Assembly (NCBI GenBank): GCA_964440115.1
Contig: CAYTPV010000005.1
Location: forward strand, 186,001 to 250,000
Length of the DNA: 64,000 nt
DNA from: JAEWWD01 sp964440115
GTDB lineage: Bacteria; Bacillota; Clostridia; Christensenellales; CAG-138
Direction of reading: 5' to 3'
Shown here: one piece after another, positions 15,240-24,508 of the stretch
Position numbering within the stretch: position 1 is the stretch's first letter
Layout: each line of letters starts with the position of its first letter
Translations under genes and position numbers: made by a program
The notes under the pieces: generated by a model
What the model was told of the DNA's origin: nothing
Databases searched by the model: none
Seen by the model: only the letters and a program-made list of their open reading frames with translations

Positions 15240-15878
15240 TCAGTTTTCATTGCCGGACGGTAAAGTCTGCATGAGGGCAAAGAAATGATCAGGCTCACCG
15301 GTACGAAAATATTCATACCAAGATTCCAGTGTGTTTGATTGAAAAACACCTAAATGTTCAATGATTTGTTTCGCCCACAGCAAAGCACCGGTGGAACTTG
15401 CCGTAATAAGGTTGTTATCCGCTACAGATGGCTGGTCTATATAAAAACTCTGCCCCTTATAGCCAGGAGAAAACATTTCAAGAAATCCCGGTCCATTACT
15501 GGTATGCGGGCGCTTATCCAATAGTCCAACGTTGGCAAGCGCAGCGGTAGCCCCACAGATTGCACATACCGTAGCGCCTGTAGAAAGAAATTCGCTTGCT
15601 TTTTCGATGATAGCGCCATGCTTCGGGTCGTTCCACGTATCTGCGCCCGATAATAGCAGCATGCTTGTTTCACTCACAACCATGTCATCAATTAAGCAGT
15701 CGGGCAATATTCTCATCCCGCCCATTGTATGAATTGGCTCTTCAGAATAACTAACCGTTTTGAGCGATACACACTGCTCGCCCTTTTTGAAAAATCGGCC
15801 GGAATTCAGTTCCGAAATAACATGCCCCAGTTCCCAGTCGGCCAAAGTATCCAGAACGTAAACATAGACTGTAAACAT
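15240..15878 (-). CDS. DJ-1/PfpI family protein (YdeA-like)
   Basis: A 212-aa type 1 glutamine-amidotransferase-like protein. The nucleophile elbow is ATVCAICGATAALA (Cys near residue 105), followed by GLLDKRPHTSNGPGFLE with the conserved His of the family; LLLSGADTW precedes. In relatives of YdeA/PfpI the reaction may be deglycase, hydratase or protease-like; it cannot be assigned here. The start is the ATG behind GGGAGGAAA; an upstream ATG in the same frame has no good site. It is divergent from a WYL regulator across a 105-base shared control region, a common pairing in which the regulator controls this gene. Confidence 0.82.
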   Translation of the reverse strand: MFTVYVYVLDTLADWELGHVISELNSGRFFKKGEQCVSLKTVSYSEEPIHTMGGMRILPDCLIDDMVVSETSMLLLSGADTWNDPKHGAIIEKASEFLSTGATVCAICGATAALANVGLLDKRPHTSNGPGFLEMFSPGYKGQSFYIDQPSVADNNLITASSTGALLWAKQIIEHLGVFQSNTLESWYEYFRTGEPDHFFALMQTLPSGNEN

Positions 15879-15922
15879 AAATTTCCTCCCTTTCATTGTG
15901 TTTTTATTGTACAATGCGATCG

Positions 15923-15951
15923 TTGACAACAGTATGGCAACAATCCATAAT
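15923..15951 (+). promoter_or_regulatory. Promoter of the WYL regulator; likely shared operator
   Basis: TTGACA (15923-15928), 17-bp spacer, CATAAT (15946-15951). The -35 box lies inside the small palindrome GTTGACAAC, with GGCAACAAT nearby, so the divergent pair may be co-regulated from here. Confidence 0.6.
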
Positions 15952-15983
15952 AATAGAGAGAAATTTTGTAAGGCGGCTATCAG

Positions 15984-16913
15984 ATGAAAGTGGACAGGCT
16001 TGTTAGCATCATTATGATACTCCTTGATAAAGAGCGTATAGGCGCACAGGAGTTGGCAGATATGTTTGAAGTTTCACCCCGCACAATCTACCGCGACATA
16101 GACGCTATCAACATGGCGGGTATACCTGTTCGCTCTACATCGGGGGTTGGCGGGGGCTTTGAAATCATGCAGAAATACAAAATTGACAGAAAGGTTTTTT
16201 CGACTTCCGACCTTTCCGCTATCTTGATGGGGCTCTCCAGTCTTTCTAACATGATACGAGGTGATGAACTGGTAAACGCCCTTGCGAAAGTAAAGAGTTT
16301 TATTCCTGCCGACAGAGCGAAAGGCATTGAATTAAAAGCAAATCAAATACATATAGATTTAAGTCCGTGGATTGGCAACAGGAACATACAGCCATATTTA
16401 GAAATGATCAAAACAGCTTTACAGGAAAGCAGGCTGCTTTCGTTTGAATATGCAGACCGCTATGGAAATACAACCGCACGAACAGCCGAGCCGTATCAGC
16501 TTGTGTTGAAAAGCACTCATTGGTATTTTCAAGGGTATTGCCATAAAAGAAATGATTTTCGCTTATTCAAACTATCCCGCATATCAAACCTGCAAATACA
16601 AGAGGAATTGTTTACGCCTCGAGATTATCAAAAACCGCAGTTGGATATGACTGATATTTTGGCAAGTATGCAAACAGAGATCAAAATTCGTATTCACAAA
16701 TCTGTCATGGACAGGGTGCTTGATTATTGCACGTATGAACGCTTTTCACCGGATGATGATGAGCATTACATTGTTCGTTTTCCTTTCATAGAGAACGAAT
16801 ACTACTACAATATTCTTTTCAGTTTTGGGGATAAATGCGAGTGTTTAGAGCCGTTGCATATCCGTACGGAAATGAAACGCAGAATACATGATATAGCTGC
16901 TTTATACGTATAG
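15984..16913 (+). CDS. YafY-type HTH/WYL transcription regulator
   Basis: A 309-aa regulator: N-terminal HTH_11 winged helix (MKVDRLVSIIMILLDK, then IGAQELADMFEVSPRTIYRDID), a linker, a WYL domain (about 140-220; YQLVLKSTHWYFQGYCHKRNDFRLFKLSRI) and a WCX-like C-terminal extension. WYL domains sense ligands or nucleic acid in many bacteria. AAGGCGG precedes ATG. It is divergent from the DJ-1/PfpI gene, which is its probable target. Base composition is more AT-rich than the neighbours, as for the PfpI gene, so this two-gene unit may have been acquired together. Confidence 0.88.
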   Translation: MKVDRLVSIIMILLDKERIGAQELADMFEVSPRTIYRDIDAINMAGIPVRSTSGVGGGFEIMQKYKIDRKVFSTSDLSAILMGLSSLSNMIRGDELVNALAKVKSFIPADRAKGIELKANQIHIDLSPWIGNRNIQPYLEMIKTALQESRLLSFEYADRYGNTTARTAEPYQLVLKSTHWYFQGYCHKRNDFRLFKLSRISNLQIQEELFTPRDYQKPQLDMTDILASMQTEIKIRIHKSVMDRVLDYCTYERFSPDDDEHYIVRFPFIENEYYYNILFSFGDKCECLEPLHIRTEMKRRIHDIAALYV

Positions 16914-16970
16914 GGTGAAAGGTCAATATACGGGCATAGCCATCAGCTGCCAGTTTGCGAATAGATGCCT

Positions 16971-16998
16971 CGAAAAAGTGGATACTTCCACTTTTTCG
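16971..16998. repeat. AAAAAGTGG palindrome
   Basis: The palindrome CGAAAAAGTGG-ATACTT-CCACTTTTTCG. The same stem with a self-complementary centre occurs at 52665-52692. It belongs to the intergenic hairpin family. Confidence 0.75.
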
Positions 16999-17006
16999 AC
17001 ACGCAA

Positions 17007-17035
17007 AAAGGGGGAGCAACGCTCCCCCTTTATAG
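17007..17035. terminator. Bidirectional intrinsic terminator
   Basis: An 11-bp stem, AAAGGGGGAGC/GCTCCCCCTTT, with loop AAC lies between the convergent WYL regulator and SpoIID-SH3 genes. Confidence 0.8.
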
Positions 17036-17052
17036 TAGCAGAGATATTTTGT

Positions 17053-19749
17053 TTACTGCACCGATACGTACTTTTTTACAAGATATCCGGTATACGATCC
17101 GGCTTGTGCCTGGTAGTAGTCGCCCGACGAACTGAGTATGGTGATGCTCATGCCCTTACTCAGCGTGGTGATCACCTTGTAGCTGCTGCCGGGGCCGCCG
17201 CGCAGATAGACGCTTGCGGTGGTGACGCCGCGCTGTGTAGAAGCGTTCTCACCCGTTATCTGTACGTAATCTTTGTGCATATACCCCTGCACGCCGTCCA
17301 CCGAAACGAGATAGAAGCTGCCGGACTGCGCGAGTATGGTGATGGGCGTACCGACGGCGTACGTGCCGACGATGTTGTTCTGCGTGGAAAGATCGGGCGT
17401 GGAGCGCATGCGCACCCATTCGTTGACCACTACGCCGGACCATGTCTGGCCGCCGGTCGAAGCGCCGGAGCCGGTGTTCGAGCTGCCTTCCGTTTTCTTC
17501 ACGTAGTCGGCGCTGATATAGCCGGTTTTGCCGTTGGCGCTGACTTTATACCAGCCGTTGGAGAGCGAATACAGCGTCAGCTTCGTATCCTTGGCGAGCC
17601 TTGCAAGTATGGAAAAGCTCGTGCCCGCGCCGGAACGCAGGTTGACGGAACCAGTGGTTACACCATTTCCCTGTGATGCCGTACCGGAGTTGTCCGAACC
17701 GTTAGAGGAGGAACCAGTCGATGTAACGCGCACATATGTCTTGCTGACATACCCCTGCTGCGAGTTCACCACGACTGCATAGTAATTGCCCACCTCGGAA
17801 AGTATGCTGACCTGCGTGTTCAGGTCCAGCTTGGCGAGTATGGTGCCGCGCGAAGTGGAAGGATTGCTTCTGAGGCTTACGCCGCTGCCCGTAATCACGC
17901 CTGTCACGCCGCCCGTCACATCCGTGCCCGTATCCGTACCCGTGTCCGTGCCGGGGTCGGTGTTGGGCGTTCCGGTCACATTGATATACTGCGCGCTCAC
18001 ATAGCCGTCGGTTCCTTTATAGCTGCAGAAATACCAGTTGCTGTCTTGCACATAGCCGTAGATGTCAATTTTGTCGCCCTTTACAAGGCGCTTGAGTATT
18101 TTGCCGGAAGTCGTTGGCTGTTCGCGCAGGTTGAGCGTGCTGGAAGACACTTCTCCGTATGCGGTAACTGTCTTTGTGCCGGTGTCTGTGCCGGTATCGG
18201 AGCCGGGGTCCGTCTGGCCGCCGTCGAGTCCCGACAGGTAGCTGCTGGATACATACCCGGCCGTGCCGTTGATTACCGTCAGCGAGAAGCCGTTTTCCTG
18301 TGCGTAGATGGGCAGGCTCGCGCCCTGTGGAATGGTACCGAGCAGGGTAGAGGATGAGGATGCCTCCGTCCAGAATTTTGCGTTTTTCGTGGTGACGGCG
18401 ATACCGATGGGGTTGCCGATGTTGTCCGTCGGGTTGGTCGCCGGCTTTTGAGGGTCGGAGGGGACGGCAATACCCATGGACTTGATGGACGCGCCGGGAT
18501 AATAGAACTTCAGTATGCGTTCATATGCCCATCCGGAAGTAGCCATCTGCTGTGCGCCGCGCTGGGAGAGGCCGACGCCGTGGCCGTACCGGCCGCGCGT
18601 AACGGTATAACTCTTGCTTGTTTCTGCTATCGTGTACATCCGCAGATCCGTAGAAAGCGTCATGACGCCGTTCCACACGAATTCGTTGAGATTGAAGGAA
18701 TAATCAAAGCTGACGCTCTGCTGTGTACCGTCCGCGAGCTGCACGATCGCCGTCATGGCGATATCCGCCGTGGTATCGCTCGTCAGTGTGAGTGAATCTA
18801 TGGAATCGATGCCAACGACTGTGCCCGAGGCGTCCATGTATCCGGCTTCAAGCAGCACTTTTGCCGCGCGTCCGCGCAGATAGTTGGAAAGCGCAGCGCT
18901 CATGCGGGAATTCTCGCCGTTCTTGGGGAGAGCGATGCTTTCCTGTACGCTAAACGGGTTGGCGACATCATAGGGGTCGTCTACACGCGCGTACGCCTTA
19001 TCCCAAACGTAACGGTTTGATCCGCTCCACGCGTCGGAGGGGAGTATGGTCCTGCCGCCGTTGGAAGCGGCAAAATAGCTGCGCAGTATACTGCCGCCAA
19101 GATACAAGCCGACGTTGTAAGTGGCGTCCACCGCGCTGATTACATTCCGATAGGAGGAATTGTAGCCCTTATAGACCTGATCGGCCGCCGTATCGCCGAT
19201 ATCGTAATCGCTGCCGCCCGTCATGCCGGAAAGAACATAGCATTTTGCCGCGACGGCCTGCGCTTTGAGCGCTTCGAGAGGGAATGTGTCGCTCATTTCA
19301 TACGCGACTACGCCGTACAGGTAGTGCGGAAGCGGCACCGTATTGATGGCCCGTATGCAGCCGCCCGAATACTTCAGCGTCAGGTGCCCGAGAAATGTGC
19401 GCGTTACGCCGGATGTTGTAAGACGCAGATATCCGGCCGAAGGGGATATGCTTTCACGCATGATCTGCACAGAAGTGCCCCTGTACAGCTCGCCCGCAGC
19501 GGAATGGGATACGACAAGCTTGCTGCCGGAGACCTGGACTGTCAGCGTTCCGTTTTTAAAGGAAGCGCCGTTTTCTTGAATGAAGTAACTGCCGCTCACG
19601 GGAATAGTCAGTGTTTTCACGCTGCCAACGGAAAGCAGTACGCGCACGTTGGAATAATCCGTGGCCGCCAGCGCCGTACTGGCTGTGCCCAGTGGTATCA
19701 GCGTGAGCAGCAGTGCCGCCGCCAGTATGCCGCATAGGAATTTTCGCAT
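17053..19749 (-). CDS. SpoIID/LytB protein with six SH3 repeats
   Basis: An 898-aa exported protein. Signal peptide at 1-28. SpoIID/LytB domain to about residue 420: FPLEALKAQAVAAKCYVLSG, the YKGYNSSYRNVISAVDATYN region, and RYGHGVGLSQRGAQQMA. Then six bacterial SH3 modules (about 440-898), each ending in a GYV/GYI/GYM/GYL-x5-YV-type signature, joined by Thr/Gly/Asp/Ser linkers. SpoIID cleaves glycan strands as a lytic transglycosylase during engulfment; LytB-like relatives act in vegetative walls. Six SH3 modules suggest tight wall binding. The start is ATG behind AAGGGGCGG; upstream alternatives lack spacing. It is a single gene and shares its N-terminal architecture with the second SpoIID protein at 34268-36016. 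Confidence 0.88.
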   Translation of the reverse strand: MRKFLCGILAAALLLTLIPLGTASTALAATDYSNVRVLLSVGSVKTLTIPVSGSYFIQENGASFKNGTLTVQVSGSKLVVSHSAAGELYRGTSVQIMRESISPSAGYLRLTTSGVTRTFLGHLTLKYSGGCIRAINTVPLPHYLYGVVAYEMSDTFPLEALKAQAVAAKCYVLSGMTGGSDYDIGDTAADQVYKGYNSSYRNVISAVDATYNVGLYLGGSILRSYFAASNGGRTILPSDAWSGSNRYVWDKAYARVDDPYDVANPFSVQESIALPKNGENSRMSAALSNYLRGRAAKVLLEAGYMDASGTVVGIDSIDSLTLTSDTTADIAMTAIVQLADGTQQSVSFDYSFNLNEFVWNGVMTLSTDLRMYTIAETSKSYTVTRGRYGHGVGLSQRGAQQMATSGWAYERILKFYYPGASIKSMGIAVPSDPQKPATNPTDNIGNPIGIAVTTKNAKFWTEASSSSTLLGTIPQGASLPIYAQENGFSLTVINGTAGYVSSSYLSGLDGGQTDPGSDTGTDTGTKTVTAYGEVSSSTLNLREQPTTSGKILKRLVKGDKIDIYGYVQDSNWYFCSYKGTDGYVSAQYINVTGTPNTDPGTDTGTDTGTDVTGGVTGVITGSGVSLRSNPSTSRGTILAKLDLNTQVSILSEVGNYYAVVVNSQQGYVSKTYVRVTSTGSSSNGSDNSGTASQGNGVTTGSVNLRSGAGTSFSILARLAKDTKLTLYSLSNGWYKVSANGKTGYISADYVKKTEGSSNTGSGASTGGQTWSGVVVNEWVRMRSTPDLSTQNNIVGTYAVGTPITILAQSGSFYLVSVDGVQGYMHKDYVQITGENASTQRGVTTASVYLRGGPGSSYKVITTLSKGMSITILSSSGDYYQAQAGSYTGYLVKKYVSVQ

Positions 19750-20085
19750 GAACATCCGCCCCTTTGCCGTGCGCATAGAATGAAATCCGAGGATCGTCTT
19801 TTGCGCTATATATTTTTAAAATATTGTATCAAACACAAGTCGATTTGTGGGGAAAAACGCCCGATTATTCTTATTTTGTTCACAACTTGTCCCCGTCTGA
19901 AACGGAAACATTCGCCATTTTAGGCGTTGTGATGATATTGAAAATATGGCTCCGCCGGGCCTGAGCGGCATGGCGGCAACCGTACTTTGCTTGCTTTTTT
20001 CGGGACTTTCTTTCAAAGCTGCGGGGGATTGAAGGGATCCCCCGCTCACAAAGCGGTCACACGCATAAAGGTATACATGCAAAGA
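19750..20085. other. Intergenic region with promoter and hairpin
   Basis: This stretch holds the AT-rich upstream region of the SpoIID-SH3 gene (about 19800-19850; on the minus strand a TTGATA followed by AATATTTT/TATAT-rich sequence, weak) and a 9-bp hairpin GCGGGGGAT/ATCCCCCGC at 20021-20045, 40 bases past the ychF stop and probably ending it. No gene is seen. Confidence 0.45.
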
Positions 20086-21171
20086 TTATACATTAAAGCG
20101 GAATACCACGATATCGCCGTCCTGCATGACATACTCTTTGCCTTCCGAACGGATGAGGCCCTTTTCCTTGCAGGCCTGCATGGTGCCCTGCTCCATAAGA
20201 GTATCGTAGGCCACGATTTCTGCGCGAATAAACCCGCGCTCGAAGTCCGTGTGAATTTTGCCTGCGGCCTGCGGCGCCTTGGTGCCGCGCGTAATCGTCC
20301 ACGCGCGCACTTCCTTGGGACCGGCCGTCAAAAAGCTGATGAGACCCAATAGTTTATAGCACGCTTTTACCAGTTTGTCGAGGCCGCTTTCGCCAATGCC
20401 CAACTCCTCTAAAAACGCCTGTTTTTCGACGGGGTCGAGGGAGGCAAGCTCTTCCTCTACGCGCGCGCAGACGGTCAGCGCCTCCGCGCCTTCCTTGGCG
20501 GCTTCTTCATAGAGCTTCTTTACGCCGGGCAGATCGGTTCGGCCGATTTCATCCTCTTTGATATTGGCGACATAGATGACGGGCTTTGCCGTGAGCAGGA
20601 AATTCTGCCTGCACAGTTCTGCTTCTTCTGCGGGCAGCGTGCGGGCGGGCTTTCCGGCTTCCAGATGCTTATAGGCGTGCTCAAACATCTCGACTTCGGC
20701 TAGCAGTGCCTTGTCGCCGCTTTTTGCCTGTTTGCGGGCGCGATCCAGCCGTTTTTCCACAGTCTCCATATCGGCAAATATGAGTTCGAGGTTGATCGTT
20801 TCCATATCGCGCACGGGATCGACAGAGCCGTCCACATGCACGATGTTTTCATCTTCAAAGCAGCGCACGACGTGCACCACCGCATCCACCTCGCGGATAT
20901 GCGAAAGGAATTTGTTGCCCAGACCTTCGCCGCGCGATGCACCCTGCACCAGCCCCGCGATATCCACGAATTCAATGGCGGTCGGCGTGAGCTTTTCCGG
21001 GTGATGCATTTCACAAAGCCTGTCCAGACGTTCATCGGGTACTGCCACTACGCCCACATTGGGTTCTATCGTGCAGAATGGGTAGTTGGCCGCCTGCGCG
21101 CCCGCCTGTGTGATGGCGTTGAACAGCGTGCTTTTGCCCACGTTGGGCAGACCTACCACTCCGAGTTTCAT
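20086..21171 (-). CDS. ychF: YchF/Ola1-type ATPase
   Basis: A 361-aa Obg-family P-loop protein. G1 is GLPNVGKSTLFNAI. The G4 position reads NIKE instead of NKxD, the hallmark of YchF/Ola1 proteins that prefer ATP to GTP. A coiled-coil insertion (about 125-200) and the C-terminal TGS domain (GTKAPQAAGKIHTDFERGFIRAEIVAYD) are present. In bacteria it binds ribosomes and modulates stress and translation. The start is the ATG giving MKLGVVGLPNVGKS behind AAGGGG; the longer reading frame has no such site. Full length, monocistronic. Confidence 0.95.
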   Translation of the reverse strand: MKLGVVGLPNVGKSTLFNAITQAGAQAANYPFCTIEPNVGVVAVPDERLDRLCEMHHPEKLTPTAIEFVDIAGLVQGASRGEGLGNKFLSHIREVDAVVHVVRCFEDENIVHVDGSVDPVRDMETINLELIFADMETVEKRLDRARKQAKSGDKALLAEVEMFEHAYKHLEAGKPARTLPAEEAELCRQNFLLTAKPVIYVANIKEDEIGRTDLPGVKKLYEEAAKEGAEALTVCARVEEELASLDPVEKQAFLEELGIGESGLDKLVKACYKLLGLISFLTAGPKEVRAWTITRGTKAPQAAGKIHTDFERGFIRAEIVAYDTLMEQGTMQACKEKGLIRSEGKEYVMQDGDIVVFRFNV

Positions 21172-21280
21172 ATGTGTTATTCCCCTTCTTATTTGTATCT
21201 TCGGCAGTTTTCGCCGCATACTTTACCAGTTTTGATTATATCGGCAGTTGGGGGAGTATGCAAGGGAAAGGGGAAGAAAG

Positions 21281-21360
21281 CAGTATCGCCGCCCATCGGG
21301 GCGGCGACGAATATTTTTCTATACTGGGGGGAACAAAAGTTCCCCCCAGTGCCCCCTTCC
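21281..21360 (+). repeat. Bipartite hairpin element, left flank of NYN gene
   Basis: The element reads CAGTATCGCCGCC-loop-GGCGGCGA, an AT-rich spacer ending CTATACT, then a second hairpin CTGGGGGGAA/TTCCCCCCAG and GCCCCCTTCC. It matches the right-flank copy (22396-22473) almost along its whole length, in opposite orientation. Related copies lie at 25691-25768 and 39293-39364; half copies at 47066-47089 and 49141-49190. Confidence 0.8.
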
Positions 21361-21508
21361 TAATGGATGCGATCATTTAGCAAGTCCATCACAGCTTGTG
21401 ACTTACATACAGAATTAGAAGTATGTGGTATAATTATTATGTGTCATTATAGCAATAATGGGAATTTGGTTCCTGGCCACTTATATAAAAATATTGGGGA
21501 GTGTCGTA

Positions 21509-22249
21509 ATGGAAAGTTTGCAAAGAATAGCGGTACTTATCGATTCTGACAATACGCAAATTGGTAAATTGGAAAATGTAATGCGTGAAATATCCACATA
21601 TGGGCGTATTGTTGTAAAAAGAGCTTATGGGAATTGGAAAAAAGATAACCTGAAAAATTGGGAAGATGAATTAAAACGATTAGCAATTAAGGCGGTACAA
21701 CAGTTTGATTATGTATCTGGTAAAAATGCAACCGATATGGCTATGGTTATTGATGCTGTAGATTTGTTGCATACTGGTATATATGATGCCTTTGTTATAG
21801 TAGCAAGCGATAGCGATTATACACCTATAGCAATTAAACTGCGTGAGTCCGCCGTGCATATTATTGGGGTAGGTGAAAAAAAGACCCCCCAAGCTTTTAG
21901 AAATTCCTGCGATGAATTTATATACTTAGAAAATTTGACAGCTGAAGTGCAACAGCATACTGTAGGCCCTGAAACATTGGTTAATAAAGAGTTGAATACA
22001 GGTATTGAAGAAATACACGATTTGCTAAAAATAGCTTATGAAAAATATCAAGATGATGAAGGTTATGCTTATGTTAGTTCTGCCGGCATATACATTAAAA
22101 GAGCGAAACCAGATTTTGATTTACGAACATATGGACATCTTAAATTAACTGATTTATTAAAAGCGCATCCCGGCAAATATGCAATAAAAAGCGATAATAC
22201 CAAAGGAACGCCTGTTATCTCCTATAGATGTCTTGAAAGCAATTTATGA
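21509..22249 (+). CDS. NYN-domain RNase-like protein with OST-HTH/LOTUS domain
   Basis: A 246-aa protein. The N-terminal NYN (PIN-like, LabA type) domain at about 5-150 shows the acidic metal-binding residues: AVLIDSDN, KNATDMAMVIDAVDLL, IVASDSDYTPIA. The C-terminal OST-HTH/LOTUS domain at about 170-235 (EEIHDLLKIAYEKYQDDEGYAYVS, LRTYGHLKLTDLLKAH) is a fold linked to RNA or G-quadruplex binding. It is predicted to be an RNA-processing or RNA-degrading enzyme. GGGGAG precedes ATG by about 9 bases. The gene is clearly more AT-rich than everything around it and is bracketed by inverted copies of one hairpin element, both signs of a mobile or horizontally acquired cassette. Confidence 0.82.
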   Translation: MESLQRIAVLIDSDNTQIGKLENVMREISTYGRIVVKRAYGNWKKDNLKNWEDELKRLAIKAVQQFDYVSGKNATDMAMVIDAVDLLHTGIYDAFVIVASDSDYTPIAIKLRESAVHIIGVGEKKTPQAFRNSCDEFIYLENLTAEVQQHTVGPETLVNKELNTGIEEIHDLLKIAYEKYQDDEGYAYVSSAGIYIKRAKPDFDLRTYGHLKLTDLLKAHPGKYAIKSDNTKGTPVISYRCLESNL

Positions 22250-22395
22250 TTTGCATTATTTAAGGCCGTTCAATTTCATATTATGTGTATAATCAAAGAT
22301 CTTTTATAAACAAGTTTATGGCAAGAGGAATAAAATGGCTGGCTATCATATTGACTTACCTCATGTGTCAGCCGTGAATAGGCACGCAACCCCAA

Positions 22396-22473
22396 GGAAG
22401 GGGGCACTGGGGGCAACGCAGTTGCCCCCAGTATAGAAAATATATCGTCGCCGCCCGTAAGGCGGCGATACTG
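22396..22473 (-). repeat. Bipartite hairpin element, right flank of NYN gene
   Basis: Inverted counterpart of 21281-21360. Stem pairs differ from the left copy in a compensatory way: CTGGGGGCAA/TTGCCCCCAG versus CTGGGGGGAA/TTCCCCCCAG. The first hairpin is again CGCCGCC/GGCGGCG. No transposase-like gene lies between the copies and I see no clear target-site duplication. Confidence 0.8.
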
Positions 22474-22516
22474 ATTTTAACCTGCAATAACATTACATGA
22501 CTGCTGCTCATGGCTG

Positions 22517-22546
22517 CAAAAAACAAGACCCGCATTGCTGCGGGTC
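22517..22546 (-). terminator. Intrinsic terminator of malQ
   Basis: An 8-bp stem, GACCCGCA/TGCGGGTC, with a T-rich run on the minus strand, 12 bases beyond the malQ stop. Confidence 0.75.
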
Positions 22547-22557
22547 AAAATTGATCG

Positions 22558-24036
22558 CTATGCTCTTTCATACATCATGGTCATCCTTGCAATCCGCTTG
22601 GCCAGTTCTTCATCCGCTTCGCCCGGCCGCATGCGCCACAGCCAGTTGCCTTGGGCCGTGCTCGGCGTATTCATGCGCGCGTCCGCGCCCAACCCAAGAT
22701 AATCCTGCATCTGCGCGACGAACAGCTCCGCCTTGGACGCCATGCCGCCGCGGATCATGCCCCAGTTCAGCCCTTCCTGCGTGTTGAGGCCGAAGTAGTC
22801 CACGGCATAGCCCACAGATTCCGGGTCGCCTTCTTTGATCCAGCCCATTGTCGTGTTGTTGTCGTGCGTGCCCGCGTAGCATACGCAGTTGGGATGAAAC
22901 TGGTGCGGCTGGTACGCGTCGGGCTTGAGTCCATCGAACGCGAATTGCAGCACCGTCATGCCGGGATAACCGGAATACGAAAGAAGCTCCTTCACCGCGT
23001 CCGAGAGGATGCCAAGGTCCTCCGCGATGATGGGGTAATCGGGAAAGCGGCTTTTGAGCGTGTCGATAAACGCGCGGTCGGGGCCTTCTTTCCATTCGCC
23101 GGTCACCGCCGTTTCTTCGCCATAGGGCACGCTCCAGTAATCTGCGAAACCCCGGAAATGGTCGATGCGCAGGATATCAAAGCGTTGCGCGCAGGCCTCT
23201 ATGCGCCGCATCCACCAGGCGTAGCCGTCTTGCTTCATGCGCTCCCAGTTGTAAAGCGGATTGCCCCACAACTGCCCCGTCGCGCTGAAATAATCCGGCG
23301 GCACGCCCGCCACATGCGTAGGGCGGCAGTCCTCATCCAATTGAAACAAAGAAGGGTTCGCCCACACGTCTGAAGAATCCAAAGAAACATATATGGGGAT
23401 ATCGCCCAGCAGCGATATCCGGCGCTCGCCGCAGTAGGCACGCAGCGCGTTCCACTGGCGGAAAAACAGGTATTGTGCGTAGATATGAAAGCGGATCGTA
23501 TCGTGCAGCGCTTCGCCGTAATGCCGGAGCGCGTCCGGCTTGCGCAGACGGATATCGTCGTCCGGCCACTCTGTAAAAGGCAGCTGTTCAAAATGCTCTT
23601 TGACCGCCATATACAGCGCATAGTCCGGGAGCCAGTCCGCGTTCTCCTGCACAAAGGCTTCGGCTGCAGCTTCATCGCGCGCATAGCCGCGCGCACAGGC
23701 GAGCTTTAACAGCGCCTCGCGCTTATGAAACAGCATGCCGAACTCTATGCTGCAAACGTCCCCCTCGCAGTTGGCGGCTAATATTTCTTCCCGCGTTAGC
23801 AGCCCATCTTCAAACAGCAGATCGGGGTCGATGAGGTACGGGTTTCCCGCGAATGTGGAAAAGGATTGATAGGGTGAATCGGCGTACCCCGTGGGGCCTA
23901 TGGGCAGCACCTGCCACACTTTCTGGCGGGCGGCAGAAAGAAAATCCGCAAAAGCGAATGCTTCGCGCCCCAGCGTACCTATGCCGTAGGGGGAGGGAAG
24001 GGAGGTGATATGCAACAATATCCCGCTTTTTCGCAT
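22558..24036 (-). CDS. malQ: 4-alpha-glucanotransferase
   Basis: A 492-aa GH77 amylomaltase, which transfers alpha-1,4-glucan segments in glycogen/maltodextrin metabolism. GH77 landmarks: SGILLHITSLPSPYGIGTLG at the N-terminus, PYQSFSTFAGNPYLIDPDLL, the nucleophile region DILRIDHFRGFADYW, the acid/base region IIAEDLG, and GTHDNNTTMGW. Full length for the family. The start chosen has GGAG 8 bases upstream; an ATG four codons earlier (24048) has no visible site. It is a single gene with no other maltose or glycogen genes next to it. Confidence 0.93.
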   Translation of the reverse strand: MRKSGILLHITSLPSPYGIGTLGREAFAFADFLSAARQKVWQVLPIGPTGYADSPYQSFSTFAGNPYLIDPDLLFEDGLLTREEILAANCEGDVCSIEFGMLFHKREALLKLACARGYARDEAAAEAFVQENADWLPDYALYMAVKEHFEQLPFTEWPDDDIRLRKPDALRHYGEALHDTIRFHIYAQYLFFRQWNALRAYCGERRISLLGDIPIYVSLDSSDVWANPSLFQLDEDCRPTHVAGVPPDYFSATGQLWGNPLYNWERMKQDGYAWWMRRIEACAQRFDILRIDHFRGFADYWSVPYGEETAVTGEWKEGPDRAFIDTLKSRFPDYPIIAEDLGILSDAVKELLSYSGYPGMTVLQFAFDGLKPDAYQPHQFHPNCVCYAGTHDNNTTMGWIKEGDPESVGYAVDYFGLNTQEGLNWGMIRGGMASKAELFVAQMQDYLGLGADARMNTPSTAQGNWLWRMRPGEADEELAKRIARMTMMYERA

Positions 24037-24279
24037 GGCTCGCTCCATAGCAGTATTTTCAGCCGGTATGCCGAATTCTTATCCGCCTAGAGTATATCGC
24101 CCGCAAGGAATAACTGTCAATGAATCGCCAACGCCACGATATTTTCCTTTTGATATGATACTTTGGGCGTGTATAAGCCGATATTGCGAACGCAATGATT
24201 TTAATACAGTTATCCATAACGAAAACTTTGAGAAAGCGCTCGTGAAATAAAAAACTTTTGAACTTTAGCCAAAAAGGGT

Positions 24280-24307
24280 TTGCAATATGAGGTATCATTG
24301 CTATACT
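24280..24307 (+). promoter_or_regulatory. Promoter of the glycine cleavage locus
   Basis: TTGCAA (24280-24285), 16-bp spacer, TATACT (24302-24307), about 40 bases upstream of the glycine riboswitch. The spacer becomes 17 if TTTGCA is taken as the -35 box. Confidence 0.6.
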
Positions 24308-24345
24308 GATACTCATATAGATACTTTAAATTCTAATAATTGGAT

Positions 24346-24508
24346 GACGGGTTCGGGAGAGACCGCTTAACTTGCGGCGCCGAAGGGGAAACTGCGAAAA
24401 CTCTCAGGCAAAAGAACCGTACCCTGACAAAACTCCGGGAAGCCATTTAAAATGGCGCCGAAGGGGCAACCCCTGCGGGGGGAATCTCTCAGGTGCAATG
24501 ACGGAGGC
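24346..24508 (+). promoter_or_regulatory. Tandem glycine riboswitch
   Basis: Two adjacent aptamers of the gcvT motif. Aptamer 1: CGGGAGAGACCGC, GCGCCGAAGGGGAAACTGCG, AACTCTCAGGCAAAAG. Aptamer 2: CTCCGGGAAGCC, GCGCCGAAGGGGCAACCC, AATCTCTCAGGTGCAATGAC. The short linker and repeated GCGCCGAAGGGG/CTCAGG blocks are diagnostic. Binding of glycine normally turns on the downstream glycine cleavage genes, here through the terminator at 24507. Confidence 0.95.

Noticed and set aside
21281..22473. Complete insertion sequence around the NYN gene
   Set aside because: No transposase is encoded, and no target-site duplication can be seen; only the inverted flanks are supported.
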